Positions 35,454 to 45,043 of a stretch of DNA of 64,000 nt are shown here, in pieces. The notes under the pieces were generated by a model. That model did not search any database. It was not told the DNA's origin and was given only the letters and a program-made list of their open reading frames with translations. Numbering within the stretch: position 1 is the first letter of the stretch; the number at the start of each line of letters is the position of its first letter. Position numbers and translations under genes: made by a program. The stretch is taken from NCBI GenBank assembly GCA_041912595.1, contig JAYRMR010000021.1:1-64000 (forward strand), in the 5' to 3' direction. The stretch is from Roseateles_B sp041912595 (lineage in GTDB: Bacteria > Pseudomonadota > Gammaproteobacteria > Burkholderiales > Burkholderiaceae_C).

Positions 35454-35798
35454 TCAGCCCTGGGTCTTGATCGGGGCCGGCTTGACCGCGGCGGCGGGCG
35501 TGGGGGCCGTGGTGGAAGGCGTGGCCGCCGTCGCGGGGGTGGCCTTCACCGGGACGCCGGCGGCGTGGTGGCCGGTGGCGGGGGCGGGCGCAGAGCCGGT
35601 CGGCGCGGGGGTGCTCGCCGCAGCCTTCGTGCTCTTTTCGACCGCAGAATTCTTCTGGCTCGCGGGCTGCGCAGTCTGCGTGCTAGCGGTGGCCGTGGCA
35701 GCTGGTGCTGCGCTCGTCCCGGGTGCCTGCTGGGCCGACGCCACCGTGGCGATCAGGGCCAGCATCGAGGGGATCAGTGCAGTCTTCAGTGCTTTCAT
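35454..35798 (-). CDS. low-complexity secreted Ala/Pro/Thr-rich protein
   Basis: A 114-residue protein with a signal peptide (LIPSMLALIATVASAQ) followed by an Ala/Pro/Thr-rich, probably disordered segment (TATASTQTAQPASQ, later ATPSTTAPTPAAAVKP). It lies 68 bases upstream of the similar protein at 34906-35385, in the same direction, so the two are likely co-transcribed. The His/Lys block of the neighbour is missing here, apart from one HH pair. Function unknown. Confidence 0.65.
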   Translation of the reverse strand: MKALKTALIPSMLALIATVASAQQAPGTSAAPAATATASTQTAQPASQKNSAVEKSTKAAASTPAPTGSAPAPATGHHAAGVPVKATPATAATPSTTAPTPAAAVKPAPIKTQG

Positions 35799-36005
35799 CT
35801 GGGGGCTCCAGGGTTGATGAACTTGTGCCTCCTCAACGAGGCCCGGAGCGCGCCAGTTGACGGTGCGAAGTGCAATTTCAAAGCGTTACAAGTTTGTTGC
35901 GAATCCGCAAAACCCGGCGGGGCGGTGCCGGAGGGCGGGGTCAGGTCTTGCCTGACGGCCCGTGGGCATCGGGTGCCAGAATCGACGCCAGCACAGGAGA
36001 CGCCC

Positions 36006-37631
36006 ATGACCCACCGCTTCGATTGGCACAACCCCTACGCGAGCACGCGCAGCCCCGTGTTCGCGCGCAATGTCGTGTCCACCTCGCACCCGCTGGCGGC
36101 GCAGGCGGGCCTGCGCATGCTGGCCGCGGGCGGCAACGCGGTGGACGCGGCCGTGGCCTGTGCGGCGGTCATGACGCTGGTCGAGCCCTGCAGCAACGGC
36201 CTGGGTTCCGACGCCTTCTGCATCCTGTGGGACGGCCAGCGCCTGCATGGCCTCAATGCCTCCGGCCCCGCGCCGCAGGCCTGGACGCCCGCCCACATCC
36301 GCCGCCGCTATGGCTGCACGCAGGACGCCATGCCCAAGCGCGGCTGGGGCGGCGTGACGGTACCCGGCGCCGTCGGGGCCTGGACGGCGCTGAGCGAGCG
36401 CTTCGGCCGCCTGCCTTTTGCTGACCTGATGGCCCCCGCCATAGAGATTGCCGAGCGCGGCTACGCGGTGCCCGTGGGCGTGCAGGGCAAGTGGGCGATG
36501 GCCGCGGCGCTGGAGGAGCTCACCACGCAGGCCGGTTTCGCGCAGGCCTTCCTGCCTCGCGGGCGCGCGCCGGCGGTCGGGGAGCTGTTCCGCTTCCCGG
36601 ACGCCGCCCGCAGCCTGAAGCTCATTGCACAGACGAAGGGCGAGGCCTTCTACCGGGGCGAGATCGCCGCCGCGCTGGCGGCCTTCGCGCGCGACACCGG
36701 CGGCGACCTCACCGAGGCGGACCTCGCGGCCTACCGCCCGCAGTGGGTCGATCCCATCCAGCAGACGCACGCCGGCCATGCGCTGCACGAGATTCCGCCG
36801 AACGGGCAGGGCATCGCGGCGCTCATCGCGCTGGGCATCCTGCGCCACACGGGCTACCGCGATCACGGCCCGGACGACGCCGCCGGCCTGCACCTGCAGA
36901 TCGAGGCCATGAAGCTGGCCTTCGCCGATGTCTACCGCTACGTGGCCGAGCCCGCGGCGATGGACTGCACCGTCGAGGCGATGCTGGACGAGGCCTACCT
37001 GGCGCGGCGCGCGGCGCTGATCGACCCGTCGCGGGCGATGGACTTCGCGCCGGGCAACCCGGTCAAGGGCGGCACCATCTACCTGACCGCCGCCGACGAG
37101 CGCGGCATGATGGTCAGCTTCATCCAGAGCAACTACATGGGCTTCGGCTCCGGCCTCGTGCTGCCGGGCTATGGCGTCTCGCTGCAGAACCGCGGCCACT
37201 GCTTCACCCTGGCGGACGGCCACCCCAACCAGGTGGCGCCGGGCAAGCGGCCCTTCCACACCATCATCCCGGCCTTCCTCACCCGTGACGGCCAGGCGCA
37301 GATGAGCTTCGGCGTGATGGGCGGCAACATGCAGCCGCAGGGCCATCTGCAGACGCTGGTGCGCATGCTGGACCACGGCCAGCAGCCGCAGGCGGCCTGC
37401 GACGCGCCGCGCTGGCGCTTCAACGCCGGGCGTTCGATCAATGTGGAGCCGCACATGGCGCCGCAGACCGTCGCCGCCCTGGCCGCGCTGGGGCACGAGA
37501 TCGGCGACATCCACGACAGCTACCAGGACTTCGGCGCCGGGCAGTTCATCTGGCGCCTGGGTGATCCGGGCGTCGAGGGCTACGCTGCCGCGAGCGACCC
37601 GCGGCGCGACGGGGCGGCCGTGGGCTTCTGA
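36006..37631 (+). CDS. gamma-glutamyltransferase family protein
   Basis: A 541-residue Ntn-hydrolase of the gamma-glutamyltransferase family. Typical blocks are VVSTSHPLAAQAGLRMLAAG, GGNAVDAAVACAAVMTLVEP and PFHTIIPAF. The autoprocessing nucleophile is likely Thr357 in KGGTIYLTAADERGMM, where classic GGT has a TTH motif; this variant is common in the YwrD-like subgroup. No signal peptide is evident, so it is probably cytosolic. Glutathione or another gamma-glutamyl compound is a possible substrate, but this is not certain. Confidence 0.9.
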   Translation: MTHRFDWHNPYASTRSPVFARNVVSTSHPLAAQAGLRMLAAGGNAVDAAVACAAVMTLVEPCSNGLGSDAFCILWDGQRLHGLNASGPAPQAWTPAHIRRRYGCTQDAMPKRGWGGVTVPGAVGAWTALSERFGRLPFADLMAPAIEIAERGYAVPVGVQGKWAMAAALEELTTQAGFAQAFLPRGRAPAVGELFRFPDAARSLKLIAQTKGEAFYRGEIAAALAAFARDTGGDLTEADLAAYRPQWVDPIQQTHAGHALHEIPPNGQGIAALIALGILRHTGYRDHGPDDAAGLHLQIEAMKLAFADVYRYVAEPAAMDCTVEAMLDEAYLARRAALIDPSRAMDFAPGNPVKGGTIYLTAADERGMMVSFIQSNYMGFGSGLVLPGYGVSLQNRGHCFTLADGHPNQVAPGKRPFHTIIPAFLTRDGQAQMSFGVMGGNMQPQGHLQTLVRMLDHGQQPQAACDAPRWRFNAGRSINVEPHMAPQTVAALAALGHEIGDIHDSYQDFGAGQFIWRLGDPGVEGYAAASDPRRDGAAVGF

Positions 37632-38020
37632 GCACGTGCCGCGGGGCGTCCCGGCGCGCCGCCCCCTGACCATCAGCACTGCAGGAACAGGGGACATTGT
37701 GCGAAGCTGGCACCGCCGTGCTTGTGGTCGCCCCCATGCCGCTGCTAGCATGTCCCGACCCTCCCACCCTGCCGCAGGACGCCCCATGACCAAGCTGCTC
37801 GACCGCACCAGACGCTGCACCCGCCGTGCCGTCTCGGCGCGCCCGCGCGTGCCGGGGCGAGGTCGCTCGCCGCATTGAAGCGTGGCGCCGACGTTCGGCA
37901 CCGCCTCTCGGCACTGACCTTCGGCCTGCTTGCGGCGCTGCCGCGACGGCCCCCTTCCTGCAAGCCTGCACACCCGCAGGCAGACGCCGACTCCACGAGA
38001 GCCGGCCTTCGGAGACTTTC
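37632..38020 (+). other. intergenic region without a supported gene
   Basis: About 390 bases between the GGT-family gene and the MFS gene. A 30-codon open frame starting at 37786 is arginine-rich and lacks a ribosome-binding site, so it is not called. No terminator or convincing promoter was found. Confidence 0.4.
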
Positions 38021-39391
38021 ATGCAAGCCCAAGCCACCGGCTGGCTGGACCGGATCAAGCAAGCCCTGACCCTCCCCGACGGAGACCTGCTGCGCGACCG
38101 CGTGTACCGCCGGCTCTGGACCTCGATCCTCATCAGCTCCCTCGGGGGCCAGATCACCCTGCTCGCGCTGCCGCTGACGGCGGCCGTGCTGCTCAACGCC
38201 ACGCCCACGCAGATGGGGCTGCTGACCTCCATGGAGATCGCGCCCTTCGTGCTGTTCTCGTTGCCGGGCGGCGTGTGGCTGGACCGCGTGCGCAAGCTGC
38301 CCGTCTACATCGTCGGCGAGGCCGTGCTGGGCCTGGCCGTGGGCACCGTGCCGGTGGCCGCCTGGATGGGCTGGCTCACGATGAGCTGGCTGTACGTCGT
38401 CGGCTTCATCCTCGGGACCATCTACACCATCGCCGGCAGCGCCGCGCAGATCGTGCTGACGCAGGTCGTCACCCGGGACCGCCTGGTGGAGGCGCATGCC
38501 AAGAACGCGCTGGCCTCGTCCGGGGCCGAGGTCGTGGGGCCGGGTCTTGCCGGGGCGCTCATCAAGCTGCTCGGCGCGCCCATGGCCCTCGCGGCCGACG
38601 CCTGTCTGGTGATGATCTCGGCGCTGATCCTGCGCGGCATCCGCGTGCGGGAGGAGCTCCACCACGTCTCCGGCGCGGACTTCTGGCGGGACCTCAAGGC
38701 CGGCGTGCGCTTCGTGCGGCATCAGCAGCTGCTGGTGGCGCTGGCCTGCGCGGTGGGCGGCTGGCAGTTCTTCTACAACGCCGCGCTGGTGGTGCAGATC
38801 CTCTTTGCGACGCGCACGCTGGGCCTGTCCGGCGAGACCGTGGGCCTGTGCTACGTGGCGCTGGGCGCCGGCACGGTGATGACCAGCGTGCTGGGCCATC
38901 GCATCAGCAAGCGCCTGGGCCCGGGCCCGAGCCTCATCGCCGGCTTCGCCACCTGCGGCCTGGGCTGGCTGGTGCTGGGCCTGGCGCCACTGGGACCCTG
39001 GGGCGTGGCGGCCTTCGCCTTCATGCTCTTCACCTTCGGCGTGGGCGCCGTGCTCATCTTCATCAACTTCCTCTCGCTGCGGCAGGCCGTGACGCCTGCG
39101 CCGCTGCTGGGCCGGATGACGAGCACGATGCGCTGGCTGATCCTGATCCCCGCCGGTCCGGGCGCCCTGCTGGGTGGCTGGCTGGGCGAGCACGTGGACC
39201 TGCGCGCCTCGCTGTTGTTCGCGGGCGTCGGCGGCCTGCTGCTGAGCGCGCTGGTGTGGCGTCTGGGCACGATCCGCGGCGTGGCCGTGCTGCCGGTGTT
39301 GCAGGACCTCGGCACGGAGTCCACCCTCGGGGCCGAGGCGCAGCCCGGTCTGATTCCCGACGTCGGCCCGCAGGGCGCCTCGGCGAAGTGA
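38021..39391 (+). CDS. MFS transporter, DHA3/EntS-like
   Basis: A 456-residue major facilitator with about 12 membrane helices. The loop motif GGVWLDRVRKLPVYIVGEA and the sequence RDRLVEAHAKNALASSGAEVVGPGLAGALIK match the DHA3/EntS-type (MFS_3) drug and siderophore exporters. ATG 38021 follows GGAGA by seven bases; the longer frame upstream has no support. Its substrate is unknown and no siderophore genes are nearby. Confidence 0.9.
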   Translation: MQAQATGWLDRIKQALTLPDGDLLRDRVYRRLWTSILISSLGGQITLLALPLTAAVLLNATPTQMGLLTSMEIAPFVLFSLPGGVWLDRVRKLPVYIVGEAVLGLAVGTVPVAAWMGWLTMSWLYVVGFILGTIYTIAGSAAQIVLTQVVTRDRLVEAHAKNALASSGAEVVGPGLAGALIKLLGAPMALAADACLVMISALILRGIRVREELHHVSGADFWRDLKAGVRFVRHQQLLVALACAVGGWQFFYNAALVVQILFATRTLGLSGETVGLCYVALGAGTVMTSVLGHRISKRLGPGPSLIAGFATCGLGWLVLGLAPLGPWGVAAFAFMLFTFGVGAVLIFINFLSLRQAVTPAPLLGRMTSTMRWLILIPAGPGALLGGWLGEHVDLRASLLFAGVGGLLLSALVWRLGTIRGVAVLPVLQDLGTESTLGAEAQPGLIPDVGPQGASAK

Positions 39392-39401
39392 GGCGCGTGC
39401 G

Positions 39402-40001
39402 ATGAGTGATGTGAACACCCCGAGCGCCGTGCCGCCCCTGGTGCTGCTGAAGGTCCCCGAGGAGCTCAGCAGCGAGCGGCTCGTCCTGCTGTCGGCCCGC
39501 ATGGGGTTCGGGCAGGCCGTCAACGCGGCAGTGGTCGAGTCCTTCGAGCAGCTGCGGCCCTGGATGCCCTGGTGCCAGGTCTTGCCCACCGTGCAGGACA
39601 GCGAGGCCGTGATGCGCCAGATGCAGGCCCGCTTCCTGCTGCGCGAGGACCTCTGCTACTACTTCTTCCGCCGTGGCGAGGACGGCCGCCCGGGCCGTCT
39701 GCTGGGCGGCTGCGGCCTGCATCGCATGGACTGGGCGCTGCGGCGCTTCGAGATCGGCTACTGGGTGCGCAGCTCCGCGCAGGGGCAGGGCTACGTCAGC
39801 GAGATGGTGCAGCGGCTCTGCCGCCTGGCCTTCGAGCAGCTGCGGGCCCGCCGGCTGGAGATCCGCTGCGATGCCCGCAACGCACGCAGCCGGGCCGTGG
39901 CGGAGCGCAACGGCTTCACGCTGGAGGCGGTGCTGCACCACGCCATGCTGGGAGTGGATGGCGAGCCGGTCGACCAGTGCGTCTACGCCCGCTGGCCCTG
40001 A
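39402..40001 (+). CDS. GNAT-family N-acetyltransferase (RimJ/RimL-like)
   Basis: A 199-residue acetyl-CoA-dependent acetyltransferase. The acetyl-CoA loop is seen in EIGYWVRSSAQGQGYVSEMV and the family end RCDARNARSRAVAERNGFTLE is typical of RimJ/RimL-like proteins that modify N-terminal or small-molecule amines. It starts 10 bases after the MFS gene, suggesting co-transcription. Substrate unknown. Confidence 0.92.
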   Translation: MSDVNTPSAVPPLVLLKVPEELSSERLVLLSARMGFGQAVNAAVVESFEQLRPWMPWCQVLPTVQDSEAVMRQMQARFLLREDLCYYFFRRGEDGRPGRLLGGCGLHRMDWALRRFEIGYWVRSSAQGQGYVSEMVQRLCRLAFEQLRARRLEIRCDARNARSRAVAERNGFTLEAVLHHAMLGVDGEPVDQCVYARWP

Positions 40002-40010
40002 GCCGCGTGA

Positions 40011-40760
40011 TCAGGCGGCCGGGCTGAAGCGGTCCACGGCGTCGGTGATCAGCCCGTCCAGCCCCATGGCGCGCAGGCGCTGCGCCGTGGGCTCGTCGTT
40101 GACGGTGTAGACGAGGGCCCGCATGCCGGCCGCGTGGAGGGTCTCCAGGCGCTCGGCGTCCATCAGCAGATAGTTCGTGATGACGGCGCAGCAGCCCAGC
40201 GCCTTCGCCTCGTCCAGCCAGCTGTCGCGATGCAGGTTCAGCAGCAGCGCGCGGCGCTCGTCGGGCGCGCTGTCGCGCACGCCGGCCAGCGCCTCGGGGT
40301 CGAAGGAGCTGAAGACCGGGCGCAGCGTCTGGCCGGCCCACAGGCGCGTGACCTCGCGGCCCAGCACCTCGCCTGTCTCGCGGGCCTGGCCCGGATTCGG
40401 CTTGAGCTCGATGTTGATCGCCAGCTGGTTCGCGATCAGGAAGGCCGCGATGGCCTCCAGCGAGGCGAGGGGCTCGCCCGCGTGCTGACGGCTGTGCCAG
40501 CGCCCGGCGTCCAGTCTGGAGAGCTGACTCCAATCCTGCGCTCCGGCCGGTCCGCGGCCGGTGCTGGTGCGGTCCAAGTCATCGTCATGCAGCAAGAAGG
40601 GCACGCCGTCCCGCGAAAGCTTGAGGTCGCACTCGAAGGCGCGGTAGCCGAAGGCGGCGCCCGCGCGGAAGGCCGCCAGCGTGTTCTCCGGGGCCAGACG
40701 GCCGGCGCCGCGATGGGCGATCCAGAAGGGCAGGGGCCAGGGGTTCGTGTCGGTGCTCAT
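40011..40760 (-). CDS. ugpQ: glycerophosphodiester phosphodiesterase
   Basis: A 249-residue TIM-barrel enzyme that hydrolyses glycerophosphodiesters to glycerol 3-phosphate and an alcohol. Signature residues: IAHRGAGRLAPENT (catalytic His and Glu), ECDLKLSRDGVPFLLHD and NIELKP. There is no signal peptide, so it is a cytosolic UgpQ-type rather than periplasmic GlpQ-type enzyme. It converges with the GNAT gene (nine bases apart). No ugp transporter genes are in the window. Confidence 0.93.
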   Translation of the reverse strand: MSTDTNPWPLPFWIAHRGAGRLAPENTLAAFRAGAAFGYRAFECDLKLSRDGVPFLLHDDDLDRTSTGRGPAGAQDWSQLSRLDAGRWHSRQHAGEPLASLEAIAAFLIANQLAINIELKPNPGQARETGEVLGREVTRLWAGQTLRPVFSSFDPEALAGVRDSAPDERRALLLNLHRDSWLDEAKALGCCAVITNYLLMDAERLETLHAAGMRALVYTVNDEPTAQRLRAMGLDGLITDAVDRFSPAA

Positions 40761-41116
40761 GAGGTGGCGTGGCAGTGGTGGCTCGATTCTGAAGGGTCGG
40801 CAAGGGGCCTGAACAGCCCCGGATCCCCTGGGGCGATGGCCTCGGCGGGGCGTGTGCGCATGGTGCACTGCGGTAGGATTCAGGCCCGATGCCCAGTCAG
40901 GCAAAGGCGGTTCCCACGCGGGGCCGCGATGCCTGCGCCGGTGCCGGGCTGCCGGGTGCGATCCGCCCGGGGCCTCGGTGGGGCGGGTCGGGAAGGGGCG
41001 CAGGGCCCGCTCGCACCCGGAGCGCGGCCTGACGAGGCCCGGTTCCACTGTTCCAGCCACGCCCGCGGCAGCTTGCCGCCGCGGACAACCAGGGCCCCCG
41101 ACCGGGCCCGGACGCC
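40761..41116. other. divergent intergenic region, no gene seen
   Basis: About 355 bases between divergent ugpQ and the large oxidoreductase gene. A TAGGAT hexamer at 40874-40879 in CGGTAGGATTC could be a rightward -10. No clear -35, operator palindrome or small gene was seen. Confidence 0.4.
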
Positions 41117-44100
41117 ATGAATGCACCGCATCCGCTGATGCCCGAGATCCTGGACCCCGCCATCGCGACCGAGGCCGCGCATGAAGCCGCGCACGAGGCG
41201 CCGCGCCTGCGCGAGATCCCCTACAACTACACCTCCTTCTCCGACCGCGAGATCGTCATCCGCATCCTCGGTGCCCGCGCCTGGGACCTGCTGAACTCGC
41301 TGCGCGAGGAGCGCCAGACGGGCCGCTCCGCCCGCATGCTCTACGAGGTGCTGGGGGATGTCTGGGTGGTGCAGCGCAATCCCTATCTGCAGGATGACCT
41401 GCTGGACAACCCCAAGCGCCGCGGCCAGCTGATCGAGGCCCTGCACCACCGCCTGCACGAGGTCGAGCGGCGCCGCAAGCCGGAGGCAGACCCGCAGCGC
41501 GATGCGTCCGTGGGCGAGCTGCTGCAGCTGGCCGGCCAGGCCGTGCGCCAGTTCGCCGACCAGTTCGAGGAGGTGGCCGAGCTGCGCCGCCGGGCCACCA
41601 AGGTGCTGGGCAAGCACACGGCCAAGGACAACATCAAGTTCGACGGTCTCTCCCGCGTGGCCCACGTGACCGACGCCACCGACTGGCGCGTCGAGTACCC
41701 CTTCGTCGTGCTCACGCCCGATTCCGAGGCCGAGATGGCCCGCCTGGTGAAGGGCTGCATCGAGCTCGGGCTGACCATCATCCCGCGCGGGGGCGGCACC
41801 GGCTACACCGGCGGCGCCGTGCCGCTCGTGTGGAAGAGCGCCGTCATCAACACCGAGAAGCTCGAGGCCCTGCGCGGCGTCGAGATGCTCCAGCTGCCGG
41901 GCCTCGACCGCCCCGTGGCCACCGTCTACAGCGAGGCCGGGGTGGTGACGCAGCGCGTCTCCGACCTCGCCGAGCAGCACGGCTTCGTCTTCGCCGTGGA
42001 CCCGACCAGCGCCGAGGCCTCCTGCGTGGGCGGCAACATCGCCATGAACGCGGGCGGCAAGAAGGCCGTGCTGTGGGGCACCGCGCTGGACAACCTCGCC
42101 AGCTGGAAGATGGTGACGCCCGAGGCCAAGTGGCTGGAGGTGATCCGCCTGAACCACAACCTCGGCAAGATCCATGACGTCGAGACGGCCAGCTTCGAGC
42201 TGCGCTACTACGACGCGTCCGGCAAGAAGCTGGAGCGCACCGAACGCCTGGACATCCCGGGCCGCACCTTCCGCAAGGAGGGCCTGGGCAAGGACGTCAC
42301 CGACAAGTTTCTGGCCGGCCTGCCCGGCATCCAGAAGGAAGGCTGCGACGGCCTGATCACCAGCTGCCGCTGGGTCGTGCACCGCATGCCCAAGCATGTG
42401 CGCACCGTCTGCCTCGAGTTCTTCGGCAACCCGAAGGAGTGCGTGCCGTCCATCGTGGACATCAAGGACTTCATGTTCGCCGAGGCGAAGCACGAGGGCG
42501 GCGCCATCCTTGCCGGCCTCGAGCACCTGGACGACCGCTACCTCAAGGCCGTGGGCTACGCCACCAAGAGCAAGCGCGGCGGGCTGCCGAAGATGGTCCT
42601 GATCGGCGACATCGTCGGCGACGACGAGGACCGCGTGGCCCGCGCCACGAGCGAGGTCGTGCGCCTGGCCAACGGCCGCTCGGGCGAGGGCTTCATCGCC
42701 GTCTCGGCCGATGCCCGCAAGAAGTTCTGGCTGGACCGCAAGCGCACGGCGGCCATCTCCAAGCACACCAACGCGTTCAAGGTGAACGAGGACGTGGTGA
42801 TCCCGCTGCCGCGCATGGGCGAGTACACGCTGGGCATCGAGCGCATCAACATCGAGCTCTCGCTGCGCAACAAGCTCGCGCTGGTCGACCGCCTGAAGGC
42901 CTTCTTCCGCCAGGACCGCCTGCCGCTGGGCAAGACGGACGACGCCAGCGAGATCCCCAGCGCCGAGCTGCTGGAGGACCGCGTGCAGCAGGCGCTCGCG
43001 CTGCTCGACGAGGTCGGCGCGCTGTGGCAGGGCTGGAAGGACGGCCTCGACGTCGTCCAGCCGGACACGCAGCGCAGCTTCTTCGACCAGCTCCAGGACA
43101 AGACGCTGCGCGCCTCGTGGAAGACGCAGATCTTCAAGCCGCTGCAGTCGATGTTCGCCGGCGCGGCCTTCGCCGAGATCCTCGACGAGTGCAAGCGCCT
43201 CCACCAGGAAGTGCTGAAGGGCCGCGTCTGGGTGGCCCTGCACATGCATGCCGGCGACGGCAATGTGCACACCAACATCCCGGTGAACTCCGACAACTAC
43301 GAGATGCTGCAGACGGCGCATGAGGCCGTGGCCCGCATCATGACGCTGGCGCGCTCGCTGGATGGCGTCATCTCGGGCGAGCACGGCATCGGCATCACCA
43401 AGCTGGAGTTCCTGACCGACGACGAGCTGGCCGACTTTGCCCGCTACAAGGCGGACGTCGACCCGGAAGGCCGTTTCAACAAGGGCAAGCTGCTGAGGCC
43501 CAACGCCAGCACGCACGGCACCTTCGCGGATCTGACCAATGCCTACACGCCCAGCTTCGGGCTGATGGGGCATGAGTCGCTGATCATGCAGCAGAGCGAC
43601 ATCGGCGCCATCAGCGAGAGCGTCAAGGACTGCCTGCGCTGCGGCAAGTGCAAGCCCGTGTGCGCGACGCACGTGCCGCGCGCCAACCTGCTCTACAGCC
43701 CGCGCAACAAGATCCTCGCCACCTCGCTGCTCGTGGAGGCCTTCCTGTACGAGGAGCAGACGCGCCGCGGCGTGTCCATCAAGCACTGGGAGGAGTTCGA
43801 GGACGTGGCCGACCACTGCACGGTCTGCCACAAGTGCGCGACGCCCTGCCCGGTGAAGATCGACTTCGGCGACGTCACCATGAACATGCGCAACCTGTTG
43901 CGCAAGATGGGGCAGAAGAGCTTCCGCCCGGGCAATGCGGCGGCGATGTTCATGCTCAACGCCACGAACCCCGAGACGATCAAGATGGCCCGCACGGCCA
44001 TGGTGGGCGTCGGCTTCAAGGCGCAGCGCCTGGCGCACGACCTGCTCAAGGGCCTGGCCCGCAAGCAGACCGAGGCGCCGCGCGCCACGGTGGGCACCGC

Positions 44101-45043
44101 GCCCATCAAGGAGCAGGTGATCCACTTCATCAACAAGAAGCTGCCGGGCGGCCTGCCCAAGAAGACGGCCCGCGCGCTGCTGGACATCGAGGACAAGGCC
44201 TACGTGCCCATCATCCGCGACCCGGCGAAGACCACGGTCGACTCCGAGGCGGTGTTCTACTTCCCCGGCTGCGGCTCGGAGCGCCTGTTCAGCCAGGTGG
44301 GCCTCGCGACGCAGGCGATGCTGTGGCACGCCGGCGTCCAGACCGTCCTGCCGCCGGGCTATCTGTGCTGCGGCTATCCGCAGCGCGGCTCGGGCCAGTT
44401 CGACAAGGCCGACAAGATGATCACCGACAACCGGGTGCTCTTCCATCGCGTCGCCAACACGCTGAACTATCTCGACATCAAGACCGTGGTCGTGTCCTGC
44501 GGCACCTGCTTCGACCAGCTGCAGGGCTACAAGTTCGAGGACATCTTCCCGGGCTGCCGCATCGTGGACATCCACGAGTACCTGCTCGAGCGCGGCATCA
44601 CGCTGGACTCCAAGAAGGCCTACCTCTACCACGACCCCTGCCACTCGCCCATGAAGCAGCAGGAGCCGATGAAGACGGTGCGCGCGCTCGTTGGCCCGGA
44701 GGTCGTGAAGAGCGAGCGCTGCTGCGGCGAGTCCGGCACGCTGGGCGTCACCCGGCCCGACATCTCCACCCAGATCCGCTTCCGCAAGGAGGAGGAGCTG
44801 CGCAAGGTCGAGGGTCAGCTGCGGGATGCCGGCAAGGTCGGCACGCAGGAGGACCTCAAGATCCTCACCAGCTGCCCCAGCTGCCTGCAGGGCCTCAGCC
44901 GCTACGGCAACGACCTGCAGAACGGCCTGCTCGAGGCAGACTACATCGTCGTCGAGATGGCCCGCCAGATGCTGGGCGAGCAGTGGATGCCGGACTACGT
45001 GGCCCGGGCCAACGCCGGGGGCATCGAGCGAGTGTTGGTTTAA
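41117..45043 (+). CDS. giant fused FAD-linked oxidase / Fe-S oxidoreductase (DUF3683 type)
   Basis: A 1308-residue fusion. Order: DUF3683 N-terminal region (about 1-190), FAD-binding type 4 domain (about 195-340, IIPRGGGTGYTGGAVPL), FAD-oxidase C-terminal domain (to about 790, HMHAGDGNVHTN), two 4Fe-4S motifs with Cys839/842/845/849 and Cys901/904/907/911, then a duplicated cysteine-rich CCG region (about 1045-1260; FPGCG, CCGYP, SCGTC, HDPCHSP, CCGESG, SCPSC). This combines GlcD/D-lactate-dehydrogenase-like and GlcF/heterodisulphide-reductase-like parts in one chain. Probable role: membrane-associated oxidation of a 2-hydroxyacid (perhaps D-lactate) into the respiratory chain. Confidence 0.93.
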   Translation: MNAPHPLMPEILDPAIATEAAHEAAHEAPRLREIPYNYTSFSDREIVIRILGARAWDLLNSLREERQTGRSARMLYEVLGDVWVVQRNPYLQDDLLDNPKRRGQLIEALHHRLHEVERRRKPEADPQRDASVGELLQLAGQAVRQFADQFEEVAELRRRATKVLGKHTAKDNIKFDGLSRVAHVTDATDWRVEYPFVVLTPDSEAEMARLVKGCIELGLTIIPRGGGTGYTGGAVPLVWKSAVINTEKLEALRGVEMLQLPGLDRPVATVYSEAGVVTQRVSDLAEQHGFVFAVDPTSAEASCVGGNIAMNAGGKKAVLWGTALDNLASWKMVTPEAKWLEVIRLNHNLGKIHDVETASFELRYYDASGKKLERTERLDIPGRTFRKEGLGKDVTDKFLAGLPGIQKEGCDGLITSCRWVVHRMPKHVRTVCLEFFGNPKECVPSIVDIKDFMFAEAKHEGGAILAGLEHLDDRYLKAVGYATKSKRGGLPKMVLIGDIVGDDEDRVARATSEVVRLANGRSGEGFIAVSADARKKFWLDRKRTAAISKHTNAFKVNEDVVIPLPRMGEYTLGIERINIELSLRNKLALVDRLKAFFRQDRLPLGKTDDASEIPSAELLEDRVQQALALLDEVGALWQGWKDGLDVVQPDTQRSFFDQLQDKTLRASWKTQIFKPLQSMFAGAAFAEILDECKRLHQEVLKGRVWVALHMHAGDGNVHTNIPVNSDNYEMLQTAHEAVARIMTLARSLDGVISGEHGIGITKLEFLTDDELADFARYKADVDPEGRFNKGKLLRPNASTHGTFADLTNAYTPSFGLMGHESLIMQQSDIGAISESVKDCLRCGKCKPVCATHVPRANLLYSPRNKILATSLLVEAFLYEEQTRRGVSIKHWEEFEDVADHCTVCHKCATPCPVKIDFGDVTMNMRNLLRKMGQKSFRPGNAAAMFMLNATNPETIKMARTAMVGVGFKAQRLAHDLLKGLARKQTEAPRATVGTAPIKEQVIHFINKKLPGGLPKKTARALLDIEDKAYVPIIRDPAKTTVDSEAVFYFPGCGSERLFSQVGLATQAMLWHAGVQTVLPPGYLCCGYPQRGSGQFDKADKMITDNRVLFHRVANTLNYLDIKTVVVSCGTCFDQLQGYKFEDIFPGCRIVDIHEYLLERGITLDSKKAYLYHDPCHSPMKQQEPMKTVRALVGPEVVKSERCCGESGTLGVTRPDISTQIRFRKEEELRKVEGQLRDAGKVGTQEDLKILTSCPSCLQGLSRYGNDLQNGLLEADYIVVEMARQMLGEQWMPDYVARANAGGIERVLV

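Noticed and set aside
37695..37720. TGGCAC-N5-TGCTTG resembling a sigma-54 promoter
   Set aside because: The GG-to-GC spacing is one base short of the required distance, and no enhancer-binding regulator or suitable gene follows.
37786..37878. 30-codon open frame before the MFS gene
   Set aside because: Arginine-rich, with no ribosome-binding site and no conservation evidence. It looks like chance in G+C-rich DNA.
40880..44644. 1254-codon open frame on the - strand opposite the large oxidoreductase
   Set aside because: It is a shadow of the real gene, dominated by His, Leu, Val, Arg and Gln as expected from the complement of biased codons.
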